Source of the DNA: Corynebacterium sp. CNCTC7651
GTDB taxonomy: Bacteria; Actinomycetota; Actinomycetes; Mycobacteriales; Mycobacteriaceae
DNA: 64,000 nucleotides
Direction of reading: 5' to 3'
Assembly: GCF_021496665.1 (NCBI RefSeq)
Contig: NZ_CP071246.1
Coordinates: forward strand, 1,426,001-1,490,000
Under the pieces are notes generated by a model that was not told the origin of the DNA, ran no database searches, and saw only the letters and a program-made list of their open reading frames with translations. The position numbers were made by a program, and so were the translations under genes. Positions 1-9,105 of this stretch are shown piece after piece (the stretch's first letter is position 1; every line of letters starts with the position of its first letter).

Positions 1-535
1 CCATGAATACGATGTTGGACAAGCGGGAGCCCTCCGCCTGCATCATCGCCGCGGCCTCGCGCACCTGGTCCACAATCTCCGCGGTAGACAAGTTGCGGTC
101 CAGCCCGCCCTGGCCGGTTGCGCAGAACGGGCAAGCCATGCCGCAGCCAGCTTGGGAGGAGATGCAGAGCGTGGCGCGGTCCGGGTAGCGCATGAGCACA
201 GACTCCAGCAGGATGCCGTCGTGGAGGCGCCACAATGTCTTTGTTGTGTCCCCGTTATCCGTTTCCACCTTGCGCACCGGGGTCAGCAGGGTAGGAAACA
301 GCGCGTCCTTCACCACCTGGCGCTGCTGCTCGGGCAGGTCCGTCATGGTGAGCGGATCTGCCTCGAACTTGCCGTAGTAGTGGCGTGCGATCTGGTCGGC
401 GCGGAACTTCGGCAAACCGAGCTCTTTCAGCGCTTCGATGCGCTCGGCCTTGTCAAGGTCGGCGAAGTGCTTCGGCGGCATGCCGCGCTTCGGCGCAAGC
501 AGCTGGATCTGGGGAACATTGCCGGTCTCAGTCAT
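1..535 (-). CDS. rlmN: 23S rRNA (adenine(2503)-C2)-methyltransferase RlmN, 5' part
   Basis: Radical-SAM enzyme of the RlmN/Cfr family, which methylates C2 of A2503 in 23S rRNA (and A37 of some tRNAs), tuning translational fidelity. Only the first 178 or so residues are in the window; the gene runs off the left edge. The start is ATG at 535 ([18 protein letters not shown]). The N-terminal accessory domain ([15 protein letters not shown] near residue 45) is followed by the [4Fe-4S] motif CGMACPFC near residue 140, in the context [16 protein letters not shown], which is diagnostic for RlmN. It lies downstream of cdsA on the same strand, a conserved actinobacterial arrangement. The 52-bp gap to cdsA shows no obvious terminator. 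Confidence 0.95.
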   Translation of the reverse strand, partial: MTETGNVPQIQLLAPKRGMPPKHFADLDKAERIEALKELGLPKFRADQIARHYYGKFEADPLTMTDLPEQQRQVVKDALFPTLLTPVRKVETDNGDTTKTLWRLHDGILLESVLMRYPDRATLCISSQAGCGMACPFCATGQGGLDRNLSTAEIVDQVREAAAMMQAEGSRLSNIVFM

Positions 536-587
536 AATGCGCCCATTGTTGCACGTCGCCGACGCGTGCGACCAATCTAGAAAGTAT

Positions 588-1532
588 CTAGAACGGGTTC
601 ATCAGCACAGCGGCGTTCAGCAACGCGTAGGTGGCGGCTGCTGCCGGCAGCATGCCGTCCAGGCGGTCCATCAACCCGCCGTGCCCCGGCAGCAGGTTGG
701 ACATGTCCTTGATGCCAAGCTCGCGCTTGAACTGGCTCTCCACAAGATCACCCATAGTGGCGCAGACAACGAGGGCAATGCCCATCACAATGCCCATCCA
801 CCACGGTCCCTGGATGAGGAAGTGCACCACCAGCATACCGGTGATCACGCCGAAGACAATCGACCCAGCGAAGCCTTCCCAGCTCTTGTTCGGGCTCACC
901 GCGGGCGCCATGGGGTGCGAGCCGAACATCACGCCGGCGACGTAGCCGCCGACATCGCTGGCGACGACGCAGAGCATGAACGCGAGGATGAAGTGGGAGC
1001 CCGGAATGCCCCCTTCATCAATCAGCGAGATCATCGCCGCGAATGAACCGAAGAGCGGAATCCACGTGAGCACGAAGATGCCCACCGCGGTATCACGCAG
1101 GTAATTCTCCGGTTTGGCGCCGCGGCCATTGTGGAACAGGCGCCAGAACATGAGGAACAGCACCGTGATGGCGTACGCGCCGACAAGACCGCCGGACGCG
1201 TAGATCGAGGACGCCCACAGCATGATCTGCCCCAGGATGATCAACAGCGTCCGGGGCTGCTGGTAGCCAGCCTCGCGCAGGCGCGTCAGCACCTCCCACA
1301 TCGCCAGCGCCACAGCGACGGCGACCAGCGGGTACCACGCCTTCGGCCCGACGAACACAGCGCCGATCACCAGCGCGCCCAGCACCACACCAGTTGTAAT
1401 CGCCGCCGGCAGGTCGCGCCCCGCCTTGTTCTTCGGCTTCGGCGCCTTCAGGTGCCCCGTCGGCCAACGGCTCGCCTGCGCACGCTCGGGCGATCCATCG
1501 GTGGCGGAGGTTCCGGGACGGGGTTCGGTCAC
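588..1532 (-). CDS. cdsA: phosphatidate cytidylyltransferase
   Basis: Makes CDP-diacylglycerol from phosphatidic acid and CTP at the inner membrane, the branch point for phosphatidylinositol, phosphatidylglycerol and cardiolipin. The 314-residue product has a basic, Pro-rich cytoplasmic N-terminus of about 40 residues, then about eight hydrophobic segments. The C-terminal half carries the CTP-transferase signature region ([12 protein letters not shown] near 213, then [16 protein letters not shown] and [11 protein letters not shown] near 262-292), with the conserved Asp and Lys residues of the family present. It follows frr on the same strand with a 50-bp gap, as in other corynebacteria. The start is the first ATG. 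Confidence 0.95.
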   Translation of the reverse strand: MTEPRPGTSATDGSPERAQASRWPTGHLKAPKPKNKAGRDLPAAITTGVVLGALVIGAVFVGPKAWYPLVAVAVALAMWEVLTRLREAGYQQPRTLLIILGQIMLWASSIYASGGLVGAYAITVLFLMFWRLFHNGRGAKPENYLRDTAVGIFVLTWIPLFGSFAAMISLIDEGGIPGSHFILAFMLCVVASDVGGYVAGVMFGSHPMAPAVSPNKSWEGFAGSIVFGVITGMLVVHFLIQGPWWMGIVMGIALVVCATMGDLVESQFKRELGIKDMSNLLPGHGGLMDRLDGMLPAAAATYALLNAAVLMNPF

Positions 1533-1582
1533 GTGCAGGCTTTCTGTTGTGGGGCTTGGGCTTTACGACGTTTGAAAGAGAC

Positions 1583-2140
1583 TTACACCTCCATCAATTC
1601 AGCTTCCTTCTTCTGCACCAGCTCATCAATCTGGGCGACGTAGCCCTGGGTGGTCTTGTCCAGCGCCTTCTCTGCGGTCTGGACCTCGTCCTCACCAGCG
1701 TCGCCGTCTTTCTGGATCTTCTTCAGTGCTTCCATGCCCTGGCGACGCACGTTGCGGATGGCGATCTTGCCGTCCTCGCCCTTCTGCTTCGCCTGCTTCA
1801 CCAGGTCACGGCGGCGCTCCTCAGTCAGCTGGGGGATGGTCACGCGGATCACCTGGCCGTCATCCGTCGGGTTCACACCCAAGTCCGAGTTGCGGATCGC
1901 GTCCTCGATCTCGCGCATCGTGGACTGGTCGAACGGCTTGATCAGCAGCATGCGCGGCTCCGGCACAGAGATGGTGGCCATCTGGTTGATCGGAGTCGGG
2001 GCACCGTAGAAGTTCGCCATCACACCGTTGAACATGGCGGGGTTTGCGCGGCCGGTGCGGATGGTCACCAGCTCATCGCGAGTGTGGTCCACGGAGGCGG
2101 TCATGCGCTCCTCGGCATCAAGCAGTACGTCATCAATCAT
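1583..2140 (-). CDS. frr: ribosome recycling factor
   Basis: RRF splits the post-termination ribosome together with EF-G so that subunits can be reused. Translation from ATG 2140 ([13 protein letters not shown]) gives 185 residues, the standard RRF length. An in-frame start 13 codons upstream is less likely, because AAAGGTAGG sits at ribosome-binding distance before 2140. Conserved blocks include [14 protein letters not shown] and [24 protein letters not shown] of the helical bundle and inserted beta/alpha domain. In relatives frr directly follows pyrH; here an oppositely oriented amidase separates them, so frr probably has its own promoter in 2141-2243. Confidence 0.96.
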   Translation of the reverse strand: MIDDVLLDAEERMTASVDHTRDELVTIRTGRANPAMFNGVMANFYGAPTPINQMATISVPEPRMLLIKPFDQSTMREIEDAIRNSDLGVNPTDDGQVIRVTIPQLTEERRRDLVKQAKQKGEDGKIAIRNVRRQGMEALKKIQKDGDAGEDEVQTAEKALDKTTQGYVAQIDELVQKKEAELMEV

Positions 2141-2243
2141 TATCGGTTGCCTACCTTTGCTGTCTAAGGATGTTCTCACTCAATCTACCAGCGCCGTGGC
2201 CCGGATCCCCGGAGGCTTAAGCCCCCGGTTTTAGAATGTTGGC

Positions 2244-3332
2244 ATGCTTCACCCGGCTTTCAGCTACGTCGCCGATGTACCTCGGTCCGAACCGCGCCCA
2301 TCCCCCGGGCGCTTGGCCGGCTGGTCCATCCCGGTGAAGGACTCCACAGATGTCGCAGGCATGCCAACCACCGACGGGAATCCGGCGCGTGCCCGCATCG
2401 CCGAGCGAGACGACCCTGTGGTGCGCATGCTGCTGGAAGCGGGCGCCGCCATCCCGTCGAAGACGCTCACCTCCGAGCTGGGTGCCACCTGTTACGCGGA
2501 GCGTCCCGGCGTGCCGGTGCTGGAGTCCCCGGCATTCCCGGGCTGCACGCCGGCCGGTTCCTCTTCCGGCGCCGGCGTAGCTGTGGGCCTCGGGCTGGCA
2601 CGCGTTGCTCATGGCACGGATGCTGGCGGCTCAATCCGGGTGCCTGCCGCCGCGTGCAACGTGGTGGGTTTCAAGGCGGCGAGCACCATGATTGCTGCAC
2701 ACGGTTTTCTCAGCCGTACGGTGGCTGATCAATTCACTGTGCTCGGATGGCAACGCCCTGCCCCGCGCCGGCTGCGAATTGGCGTGCTCACGCAGGGATT
2801 GTTCGTCCCGTCGGAAGTTGCTTCTCGGCGCGGAGCCGCCGTGGAGCGTGTATCCGCGCAGCTGGGTCGCACCCACGACATTGTGGAGCTTGCCCCTTAC
2901 CCCGAAGCGAGAGAGACCTTTGCCCATTTCACCTCGCTTATTACCCGCGCCTTCGCCGACGTAGATCCACTGGATAACACCTACATCGCATGGTGCAAGG
3001 AGCAGGGGCAGGCCGTGCCGGATGCGCAGCTTGCCCAAGCGTTAGAGCACCGCCGCGCGCTGCCCGCCATATTGGCCGAGCGCTGGGGTGTGGACGCGGT
3101 CCTCTGCCCCACCCTGGCGTTCGACCCGCCGAAGCTCGGCTTCTTTTCCTCCCTCACCCCGGAGGAAAGCTTTTACCAGCAAACGGTCTGGTCACCCTGG
3201 TGCTCCCTGTTCAATATGACCGGTGCACCGGCGGTGGCGCTGGCCGGTGTCCACCTCGGGGCGGTGACCATCGGCGGCGCTGAGCTGCTCGCGCTCGCGG
3301 AGGACGCCGAGGCGGAGGGGATGGGGGCTTAA
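2244..3332 (+). CDS. amidase-signature family hydrolase, short
   Basis: Amidase-signature (AS) hydrolase of unknown substrate, 362 residues against the usual 450-500. The Ser-cisSer-Lys triad is visible: Lys in [11 protein letters not shown] (residues 31-41), cis-Ser in AGSSSGAG (about 107) and the nucleophile in [12 protein letters not shown] (about 131). After GFK the linker that normally follows is shortened, and the C-terminal half is less conserved. It is the only plus-strand gene in the rpsB-rlmN block and lies between pyrH and frr. Its stop overlaps the pyrH stop tail-to-tail, with no terminator between them. It could be an insertion into the ancestral pyrH-frr pair. No signal peptide is seen, so a cytoplasmic enzyme is expected. 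Confidence 0.82.
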   Translation: MLHPAFSYVADVPRSEPRPSPGRLAGWSIPVKDSTDVAGMPTTDGNPARARIAERDDPVVRMLLEAGAAIPSKTLTSELGATCYAERPGVPVLESPAFPGCTPAGSSSGAGVAVGLGLARVAHGTDAGGSIRVPAAACNVVGFKAASTMIAAHGFLSRTVADQFTVLGWQRPAPRRLRIGVLTQGLFVPSEVASRRGAAVERVSAQLGRTHDIVELAPYPEARETFAHFTSLITRAFADVDPLDNTYIAWCKEQGQAVPDAQLAQALEHRRALPAILAERWGVDAVLCPTLAFDPPKLGFFSSLTPEESFYQQTVWSPWCSLFNMTGAPAVALAGVHLGAVTIGGAELLALAEDAEAEGMGA

Positions 3333-4054
3333 GCCACCAGGGTGCCTACCCGCTCGCCCGCGATGGCGCGGGCGATGTTGCCCTCCTTGAGCAGGTTGAA
3401 CACCAGGATCGGCATGTTGTTGTCCATGCACAGGGAGAAGGCGGTGGCATCGGCCACCTTGAGGCCCTTCTCAATCACCTCGCGCGGGGTGATCTCGGTG
3501 AACAGCTTCGCATCCGGGTTGGTGCGCGGATCCGAGTCGTACACACCGTCCACGGCCTTAGCCATCAGCAGCACGTCGCAGCCGATCTCCAGCGCGCGCT
3601 GGGCGGCGGTGGTGTCGGTGGAGAAGTACGGCATGCCCATGCCGGCACCGAAGATGACCACGCGGCCCTTCTCCAGGTGGCGCTCTGCGCGCAGCGGCAG
3701 GTACGGCTCTGCAACCTGGGCCATGTGGATGGCGGTCTGCACACGGCAGTCCACGCCCTTCTGCCCCAGGAAGTCCTGCAGCGCCAGGCAGTTCATCACG
3801 GTGCCCAGCATGCCCATGTAGTCGGAGCGGGCGCGGTCCATGCCGCGCTGCTGCAGTTCCGCGCCGCGGAAGAAGTTGCCGCCGCCGATCACCACGGCGA
3901 TTTCGGTGCCGCCTTCCGCCACCTCCGCGATCTGGCTGGCCACGCTTTCCACCACATCGGGGTCAACGCCCACCTTGCCTCCGCCGAACATCTCACCGCC
4001 CAGCTTCAACATCACTCGCTTGAAACCCTTGCGTTGGGGGTTGGCCTCGGTCAC
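3329..4054 (-). CDS. pyrH: uridylate (UMP) kinase
   Basis: Phosphorylates UMP to UDP in pyrimidine nucleotide synthesis; hexameric amino-acid-kinase fold. A GTG start at 4054 ([14 protein letters not shown]) is chosen because AAGGAG lies just upstream and because it gives 241 residues, the family length; the longer frame to 4147 would add 31 unconserved residues. Landmarks are [11 protein letters not shown] (phosphate-binding), [26 protein letters not shown] (UMP contact) and [20 protein letters not shown]. It lies downstream of tsf on the same strand, separated by the hairpin at 4146-4182. The 3' end overlaps the converging amidase by four bases. Confidence 0.97.
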   Translation of the reverse strand: MTEANPQRKGFKRVMLKLGGEMFGGGKVGVDPDVVESVASQIAEVAEGGTEIAVVIGGGNFFRGAELQQRGMDRARSDYMGMLGTVMNCLALQDFLGQKGVDCRVQTAIHMAQVAEPYLPLRAERHLEKGRVVIFGAGMGMPYFSTDTTAAQRALEIGCDVLLMAKAVDGVYDSDPRTNPDAKLFTEITPREVIEKGLKVADATAFSLCMDNNMPILVFNLLKEGNIARAIAGERVGTLVA

Positions 4055-4145
4055 CGTGGAACGCTCCTTCTCTCGCGTGCTACTCGTCTCAATCTCCGCA
4101 CCAGTGTAGACGCTTTGCGGGGTGAGGAAACAACCGTCGAAAAGC

Positions 4146-4182
4146 AAGAAAAAGCACCCCGCCCGAAGTGTGGGCGAGGTGC
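4146..4182 (-). terminator. Rho-independent terminator after tsf
   Basis: An 11-bp stem with one mismatch (4154-4164 with 4172-4182) and a 7-nt loop is followed, on the minus strand, by a T-rich tract (complement of 4146-4153). It lies 26 bp beyond the tsf stop and before pyrH. The 11-mer GCTTTTCGACG (4135-4145, minus) follows the T tract directly. Confidence 0.75.
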
Positions 4183-4208
4183 GTGCTTAGAGCAGCGCGA
4201 AGCGAGGC

Positions 4209-5085
4209 TTACGCCTGGCCAACCTCGAAGCGAACGAAGTCGGTGATCTCGATGCCGTGCTCATCCGCGAACTGCTTGACGCTCTTCTTGGAGTCAGCAA
4301 GGGACGGCTGGTCCAGCAGCACGACGTCCTTGAAGAAGCCGCCCATGCGGCCCTCAACGATCTTTGCAATGGCAGCCTCCGGCTTGCCCTCGCCGCGGGT
4401 GATCTCCTCCTGCACGGCGCGCTCCTTCTCCACGACCTCAGCCGGGATATCCTCCTGCTTGAGGTAGCGAGCCTTCATTGCGGCGATCTGGAGCGCAACC
4501 TGGTGCGCAGCAGCAGTTGAGGTAGCGAGCCTTCATTGCGGCGATCTGGAGCGCAACCTGGTGCGCAGCAGCAGCGTCGTCGCCGGTGTAAGCAACCAGC
4601 ACGCCCACTGCCGGCGGGAGGTCCGCAGCCTTCTGGTGCAGATAAACCTCGATGTTGTCGCCCTCGATGGTGGCGGCGCGGCGAAGCTCCAGCTTCTCGC
4701 CGATCTTGGCGGAGAGGCGCTCCAGCACGTCGTGCGCAGTCTCGCCGTTCACGTCAGCGTTTGCCAGCTCCTCCTGGGTGTTCGCACCCACGGCGGCAGC
4801 AGCCTTAGCAATCTCGTCCGCGATGTCCTTGAACTCCTGGTTCTTGGCCACGAAGTCGGTCTCGGAGTTGACCTCAATGATGGTGTTGCCGGAAACGGCA
4901 ACCAGGCCCTCAAGCGCGTTGCGCTCTGCACGCTTGCCCACGTCCTTTGCGCCCTTGATGCGCAGGACCTCAACGGCCTTCTCGAAGTCGCCGCCGGTCT
5001 CCTCGAGTGCCTTCTTGCAGTCGAGCATGCCGGAACCAGTGGTCTCACGGAGCTTCTTGACGTCTGCAGCGGTGTAGTTCGCCAT
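4209..5085 (-). pseudogene. tsf: translation elongation factor Ts, interrupted in this sequence by a 58-bp tandem duplication
   Basis: EF-Ts recycles EF-Tu-GDP to EF-Tu-GTP. The start at 5085 ([19 protein letters not shown]), with AGGAGG upstream, is canonical. The [15 protein letters not shown]-like domain and the SETDFVAKN core motif are present. Reading is normal up to [10 protein letters not shown], where a perfect 58-bp direct repeat shifts the frame, so the first frame stops at 4438. The remaining 80 or so residues ([14 protein letters not shown] to FEVGQA) lie in another frame ending at 4209. Removing one repeat copy restores a 272-residue protein of normal length. As tsf is an essential single-copy gene, the duplication is more probably an assembly error than a mutation. 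Confidence 0.93.
4459..4574. repeat. perfect 58-bp tandem duplication inside tsf
   Basis: 4459-4516 is repeated exactly as 4517-4574. The copies are identical and directly adjacent, and 58 is not a multiple of three, so tsf is frameshifted. It is one of five exact tandem duplications in the window. Confidence 0.97.
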
Positions 5086-5183
5086 TAGGGCGGTTCCTCC
5101 TCAAAATCGGGGAAAGGTGTTTAACGTTAGAAAGATTAGCGGAAGTATTACCGCACGGCAGCGCCGACCCCTCCAAGCACGCG

Positions 5184-5221
5184 AAAACCCCGCGCGGACA
5201 GAGTGACCTGCCTGCGCGGGG
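5184..5221 (-). terminator. terminator or attenuator between rpsB and tsf
   Basis: A perfect 8-bp GC stem (CCCCGCGC at 5188-5195, GCGCGGGG at 5214-5221) has an 18-nt loop and is followed on the minus strand by TTTT (complement of 5184-5187). It sits just past the rpsB stop, so tsf probably also has its own promoter in 5086-5183. Confidence 0.7.
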
Positions 5222-5256
5222 TGAACGGGCCAAGCGCTCTCGCGGAGCGGAGGCGC

Positions 5257-6210
5257 TTACGCCTGGGTGGCGGACTCGGTGCCGGAGATCTGGGACGGGG
5301 ATGCGTCCACGTCCTCCACGATCGGAGCCTCTGCTGCAGCGGTGTCTGCCAGTGCAGCCTCGGCCTCCTTGGAAGCCTCAGCGGCAGCTGCAGCAGCGCC
5401 AGCCTCAGCGGCGGAAACCTCGGAGGAGGCAGCTGCCTGTGCCGCAGCCTCAGATGCCTCGGCCTGTGCCTTGGCGTCGGTGTCGCCGGCAGCCTCGCGG
5501 GCTGCGGCCAGCTGACGCTCCTCGCGCTGCTGCTTACCGGCGATAACTGCCTCGCCCACGATGCTGGTGAGCAGCTTCACGGAGCGGATAGCGTCATCGT
5601 TGCCCGGGATCGGGTAGTCCACAACGTCCGGGTCGCAGTTGGTGTCCAGCACAGCAACAACCGGGATACGCAGCTTCTCTGCCTCGGAAACAGCGATGTG
5701 CTCCTTGTTGGTGTCCACAATCCACAGTGCAGACGGTGCCTTGGTCATGTCGGAGATGCCGCCGAGCACGCGCTCCAGCTTCACACGCTCGCGGTTGAGC
5801 ATGAGCACTTCCTTCTTGCCGCGGCCGGCGTAACCGTCCTCGGCTGCGTCCATTGCCTGCAGTTCCTTCATGCGGGCAATTCGCTTGGACACGGTCTGGA
5901 AGTTGGTGAGCATGCCGCCCAGCCAGCGGTGGGTCACGTACGGCATGCCGACGCGCTCCGCCTCTTCCTGGATCGGCTCCTGCGCCTGCTTCTTGGTGCC
6001 GACGAAGAGGATGGTGCCGCCGTGAGCGACAGTCTCCTTCACAAACTCGTATGCCTCATCGATGTAGGTCAGCGTCTGCTGCAGGTCGATGATGTAGATG
6101 CCGTTGCGGTCGGTGAAGATGAAGCGGCGCATCTTCGGGTTCCAACGACGCGTCTGGTGGCCGAAGTGCACACCGGCGTCGAGGAGTTCACGCATGGTTA
6201 CAACTGCCAT
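5257..6210 (-). CDS. rpsB: 30S ribosomal protein S2
   Basis: Small-subunit protein at the head-body junction, assembled late. The start [27 protein letters not shown] at 6210 is preceded by AAAGGAGA. The S2 core (residues 1 to about 230) includes RHRWLGG-like [14 protein letters not shown], the coiled-coil region [13 protein letters not shown], and [25 protein letters not shown]. Beyond residue 230 is an Ala/Glu-rich tail of about 85 residues, giving 317 in total against about 240-270 elsewhere; such tails are common on actinobacterial S2. It heads the rpsB-tsf unit. A structured leader (6211-6400) may serve autoregulation. Confidence 0.97.
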   Translation of the reverse strand: MAVVTMRELLDAGVHFGHQTRRWNPKMRRFIFTDRNGIYIIDLQQTLTYIDEAYEFVKETVAHGGTILFVGTKKQAQEPIQEEAERVGMPYVTHRWLGGMLTNFQTVSKRIARMKELQAMDAAEDGYAGRGKKEVLMLNRERVKLERVLGGISDMTKAPSALWIVDTNKEHIAVSEAEKLRIPVVAVLDTNCDPDVVDYPIPGNDDAIRSVKLLTSIVGEAVIAGKQQREERQLAAAREAAGDTDAKAQAEASEAAAQAAASSEVSAAEAGAAAAAAEASKEAEAALADTAAAEAPIVEDVDASPSQISGTESATQA

Positions 6211-6521
6211 GGGAAGGTCTCCTTTGGAGAAAAGTAGTTCGGTTTTCTTCTTGCAAAGCTTGGTCAGTTGCGCGGGTTTTTATCCCGCGCCCTAGCACCG
6301 GGCCAGTTCAACACCCCTTGCGAGGGACCGTTGCTGAGCTGGCCGTATTCGGCGCGCGAAGTCAGTCCGCGAGGACTGCTCGGACAATGCTACTCACCTC
6401 GGCCCCAATAACATAATTGAACTGCACGATTGTGGATAACTTCCCGCAGCGCGCCGCAGTTTCCACAGGCTCGGCGGACCCATGCTGGACACACTTTCCG
6501 CTTTCTGGTTTTTCTTGGGGC
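6211..6521. promoter_or_regulatory. divergent intergenic region with rpsB leader hairpins
   Basis: This 311-bp gap separates the divergent rpsB and M23 peptidase genes. On the rpsB side are a perfect 7-bp hairpin (GCGCGGG at 6270-6276, CCCGCGC at 6284-6290) and, upstream of it, an imperfect inverted repeat between GGCCAGTTCAAC near 6301 and TGAGCTGGCC near 6333. These could form a 5' leader structure, as used by S2 for autoregulation in other bacteria. An AT-rich stretch, ataacataatt, near 6407-6417 could hold the peptidase promoter. No tRNA or small gene was found. Confidence 0.4.
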
Positions 6522-7052
6522 ATGGCACGCTTTTCGACGATCCTTTGTACCCGCCTCATCCCCCTCTGTCTCGCACTGGCTGCCTCCGGCGCCCCTGCAC
6601 CTGCCTCCGCATGGGTCGATCCATCCACGGGGCTTGCCCACCCCACCAACGTAACCCGGCGCGCCGAGATCCCGGAGAAAAATTGGCAGCCGGGCCACCG
6701 CGGCGTGGACTTGGGCCTGCGCCCCGGCGACCCAGTACGCGCCGCCGGCGCTGGCGAGGTTGCGTACGTGGGAGTTGTGGTGGGCGTGCCGGTGGTGTCC
6801 GTTGTCCACCCCTCCGGCTTGCGCACCACCTACCAGCCGGTGGACAGCCGCGCGCGTGTCGGGGACCAGGTAGCGGAGGGCCAGGTCATTGGCGCGTTGA
6901 GCCGCGCCCGGCCGCCCCACCACGGCCCACACGAGGGGTTGCATTGGGGCGCGCTGACGGGGCCGGATACGTACATCGACCCGTTGAGTTTGCTCGCTCC
7001 GCCCAGAATCCGGCTCAAGCCCGTGGATGGGCTTGCTCGTACACCCGCTTAA
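6522..7052 (+). CDS. secreted M23-family (LytM-type) peptidase
   Basis: Probable peptidoglycan endopeptidase, or a degenerate activator of one. Starting at ATG 6522 gives [22 protein letters not shown], a clear signal peptide with cleavage after ASA near residue 30; the upstream in-frame extension lacks such a signal. The short mature domain holds the first metal pair in HRGVDLG (His and Asp) and a second motif, [10 protein letters not shown], where the usual HxH is spread to HEGLH; the final His is kept, so zinc binding is plausible but not certain. It is 176 residues, without SH3 or LysM domains. A homologue next to rpsB is common in corynebacteria. The 3' end overlaps the converging xerC by 38 bp. 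Confidence 0.85.
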   Translation: MARFSTILCTRLIPLCLALAASGAPAPASAWVDPSTGLAHPTNVTRRAEIPEKNWQPGHRGVDLGLRPGDPVRAAGAGEVAYVGVVVGVPVVSVVHPSGLRTTYQPVDSRARVGDQVAEGQVIGALSRARPPHHGPHEGLHWGALTGPDTYIDPLSLLAPPRIRLKPVDGLARTPA

Positions 7053-7889
7053 GGCGCTGGGCGGAGACGTGGGTGTAGATCTGCGTGGTTTGGAGGCTGG
7101 AGTGTCCGAGGAGCTCCTGCACCACTCGCAGGTCTGCCCCGCCCTCGAGAAGATGGGTGGCTGCGGAGTGGCGCAGGGAGTGGGGTGTGACGTCACCCGC
7201 GCCCGTGTCCGCAGCAGCGCGCTCCACAATGCGGCGGACCTGCCGCTGGTCAATGCGCTTGCCCCGGCTGCCCACAAAGAGCGCGGCCTCCGCCCCGGCT
7301 ACGAGCGCAGGTCTGCCACGACCCGTCCACGCCTCGACTGCTTCCGCGGCGGCGATGCCGAAGGGCACCACGCGCTGCTTGTTGCCCTTGCCGGTGACCT
7401 TGGCTATGCGGCGGTCTAGGTCCACATCCCCCATATCAAGGCCGGTGAGTTCGCCCACTCGGATGCCAGTGGCGTAGAGCAGCTCCAGCATTGCGCGGTC
7501 CCGCAGCTGCTCGGGGGACTCTGCTTTGTCCTGGTCGTTGTCCTTGTCCTTGGCACGGTAGGCAGGGGGCGGGTGATTTTGGGTGTGACTAGGCGGGCCG
7601 CCACGTCTTGGTCGAGGAAACCCTGGTGGTACGCCCACGTGGAGAATGCGCGCACCGCAGCCGTGCGGCGCGCGAGTGTGGAGCGGGCTTTGCCCTCGTG
7701 CACGGCGTCGGCCAGCCACCGTCGTAAAGCATCGAGCGTGAACTGGTCGAATGTGTCCACTTTGCCGGCGAGCTGGGCAAGGTCCGACTGGTAGCCGCGG
7801 ACGGTGTTTTCGGAGCGGCCGAGCACGAGCCGAGCGTGGTCGGCGAAATCCTCGACCGCCGCCTGCACCTGGCTCGTGGGCTCACTCAT
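7015..7889 (-). pseudogene. xerC: tyrosine recombinase XerC, frameshifted
   Basis: XerC with XerD resolves chromosome dimers at dif. The start is ATG 7889 ([24 protein letters not shown]). The N-terminal SAM-like DNA-binding domain reads normally to ITRPLPTV, near 7560. The catalytic domain then continues in a different frame ([35 protein letters not shown]). That second part contains Arg in TGIRVGEL, Lys in [22 protein letters not shown] and Tyr in TQIYTHVS, so all active-site residues survive. The slip lies within about 7550-7575, next to a GGGGGCGGG run and a hexamer-like AAGGAC repeat, where an indel or a base-calling error is easy. The protein is probably functional in the organism. Confidence 0.88.
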
Positions 7890-7917
7890 GTCACAGGAGT
7901 GTATTCCAGTAACAGCG

Positions 7918-9105
7918 CTACGCCAGTGCGCACCCCTCGTCGTCCAGGATGACGCGCCGCCACATCTTCCCTTCACGCGCCACCAGCTGCCGTTTTTCCA
8001 ACTCCAGCAGGAGGTACACGGCGAGGCCGACGCTGACCCCCGCTTCTTCGGCCACCTTCGCAGCATCCGCGGAACCATCGCCGATCCTGGGGAGGGAATC
8101 ATAGATCCTCAACTCGTTGCGCGAGAGTTCTTGCACCGGCGACTTGGGGAACAGCGTCCCCTGGATCGCTTCTTGGATCGCCTCCGCGTCCACCTCCCCG
8201 ATTGCGTTGAGGTGCTCACGAATTTGGTCTGCGTTGAGCACCATCTGCGCCTCCCCCTTATACATCAGCAGATTGGTGCCCAGGCTGGACGGCTCCATGA
8301 TGGAGCCCGGCACAGCCATCACGCTCCGTTTCAAGCCATGTGCCCAATTCACTGTGTTCAACGCGCCGGAACGGTAACTGGCCTCAACCACAACCGTGCC
8401 GTTGGATAGGCCCGCGATCAGTCGGTTGCGGGTGAGGAAGCGGTGGCGGTCCGGGGATTTGTAGGGCGGATACTCCGTTATTACGGCACCTCCCCGCGCC
8501 GGAATGTCCTCGTACAGTTGGGCGTTGGGCTTCGGGTAAGTCACCCCGGGCCCGCACGCCGTGATCATGACCGTGGGCGCGTTGGCTGCCAACGCAGTTT
8601 GGTGCGCAACGGTGTCAATGCCCAGCGCACCGCCGGAGACAATGGTGTAGCGGTGGGCGGCGAGCCCGTTGACCAGATTGGCGGTGGCATGGTGCCCATG
8701 TATCGATGCCGCACGCGTGCCAACGAAAGCTACGGACTGCGCGAGCAGCTTCGGCAGATTCGTCTCGCCCTTCACCCAGAGCGCGTGGGGCTGGCACCCG
8801 TTCGGGTCAGGATCGCCCTCAAACCCCGCCCAGCCTTCCGTGATCACCTCCTGCGGCCAAGTCGGCGAATCCGGTGTGAGCAAGGTGTAGCCCAGTTCCG
8901 CCGCGGTCTCAAGGTCATCCGCCGCGAGATTTTTGGCATAACGCTGCTCCGTCGGCCCGGCCAAGCCGCGGATCCAACTTGCTCGGGTGCGCACGCCGCG
9001 GGCAATCTCATCGGCATCGCGCCCGGCCGCCAACAGCGCTTGCAGGTGCGGCGACGGGCCCTCAATGGTGCGGCTGAGGTAGGCCCAGGATTCGATAGAA
9101 CTCAT
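7918..9105 (-). CDS. dprA: DNA-processing protein DprA/Smf
   Basis: Loads RecA on incoming single-stranded DNA during natural transformation. The 395-residue protein has an N-terminal SAM-like region. The Rossmann core is centred on AFVGTRAASIHGHHATANLV (about 128) and IVSGGALGIDTVAHQTAL (about 155), with the family Ser-Gly-Gly-Ala-x-Gly-Ile-Asp motif. It ends in a winged-helix-like tail (ELRIYDSLPRIG to GKMWRRVIL). The start overlaps the comM stop by four bases (ATGA-type), so the two are probably translationally coupled. xerC follows after 28 bp. Confidence 0.94.
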   Translation of the reverse strand: MSSIESWAYLSRTIEGPSPHLQALLAAGRDADEIARGVRTRASWIRGLAGPTEQRYAKNLAADDLETAAELGYTLLTPDSPTWPQEVITEGWAGFEGDPDPNGCQPHALWVKGETNLPKLLAQSVAFVGTRAASIHGHHATANLVNGLAAHRYTIVSGGALGIDTVAHQTALAANAPTVMITACGPGVTYPKPNAQLYEDIPARGGAVITEYPPYKSPDRHRFLTRNRLIAGLSNGTVVVEASYRSGALNTVNWAHGLKRSVMAVPGSIMEPSSLGTNLLMYKGEAQMVLNADQIREHLNAIGEVDAEAIQEAIQGTLFPKSPVQELSRNELRIYDSLPRIGDGSADAAKVAEEAGVSVGLAVYLLLELEKRQLVAREGKMWRRVILDDEGCALA

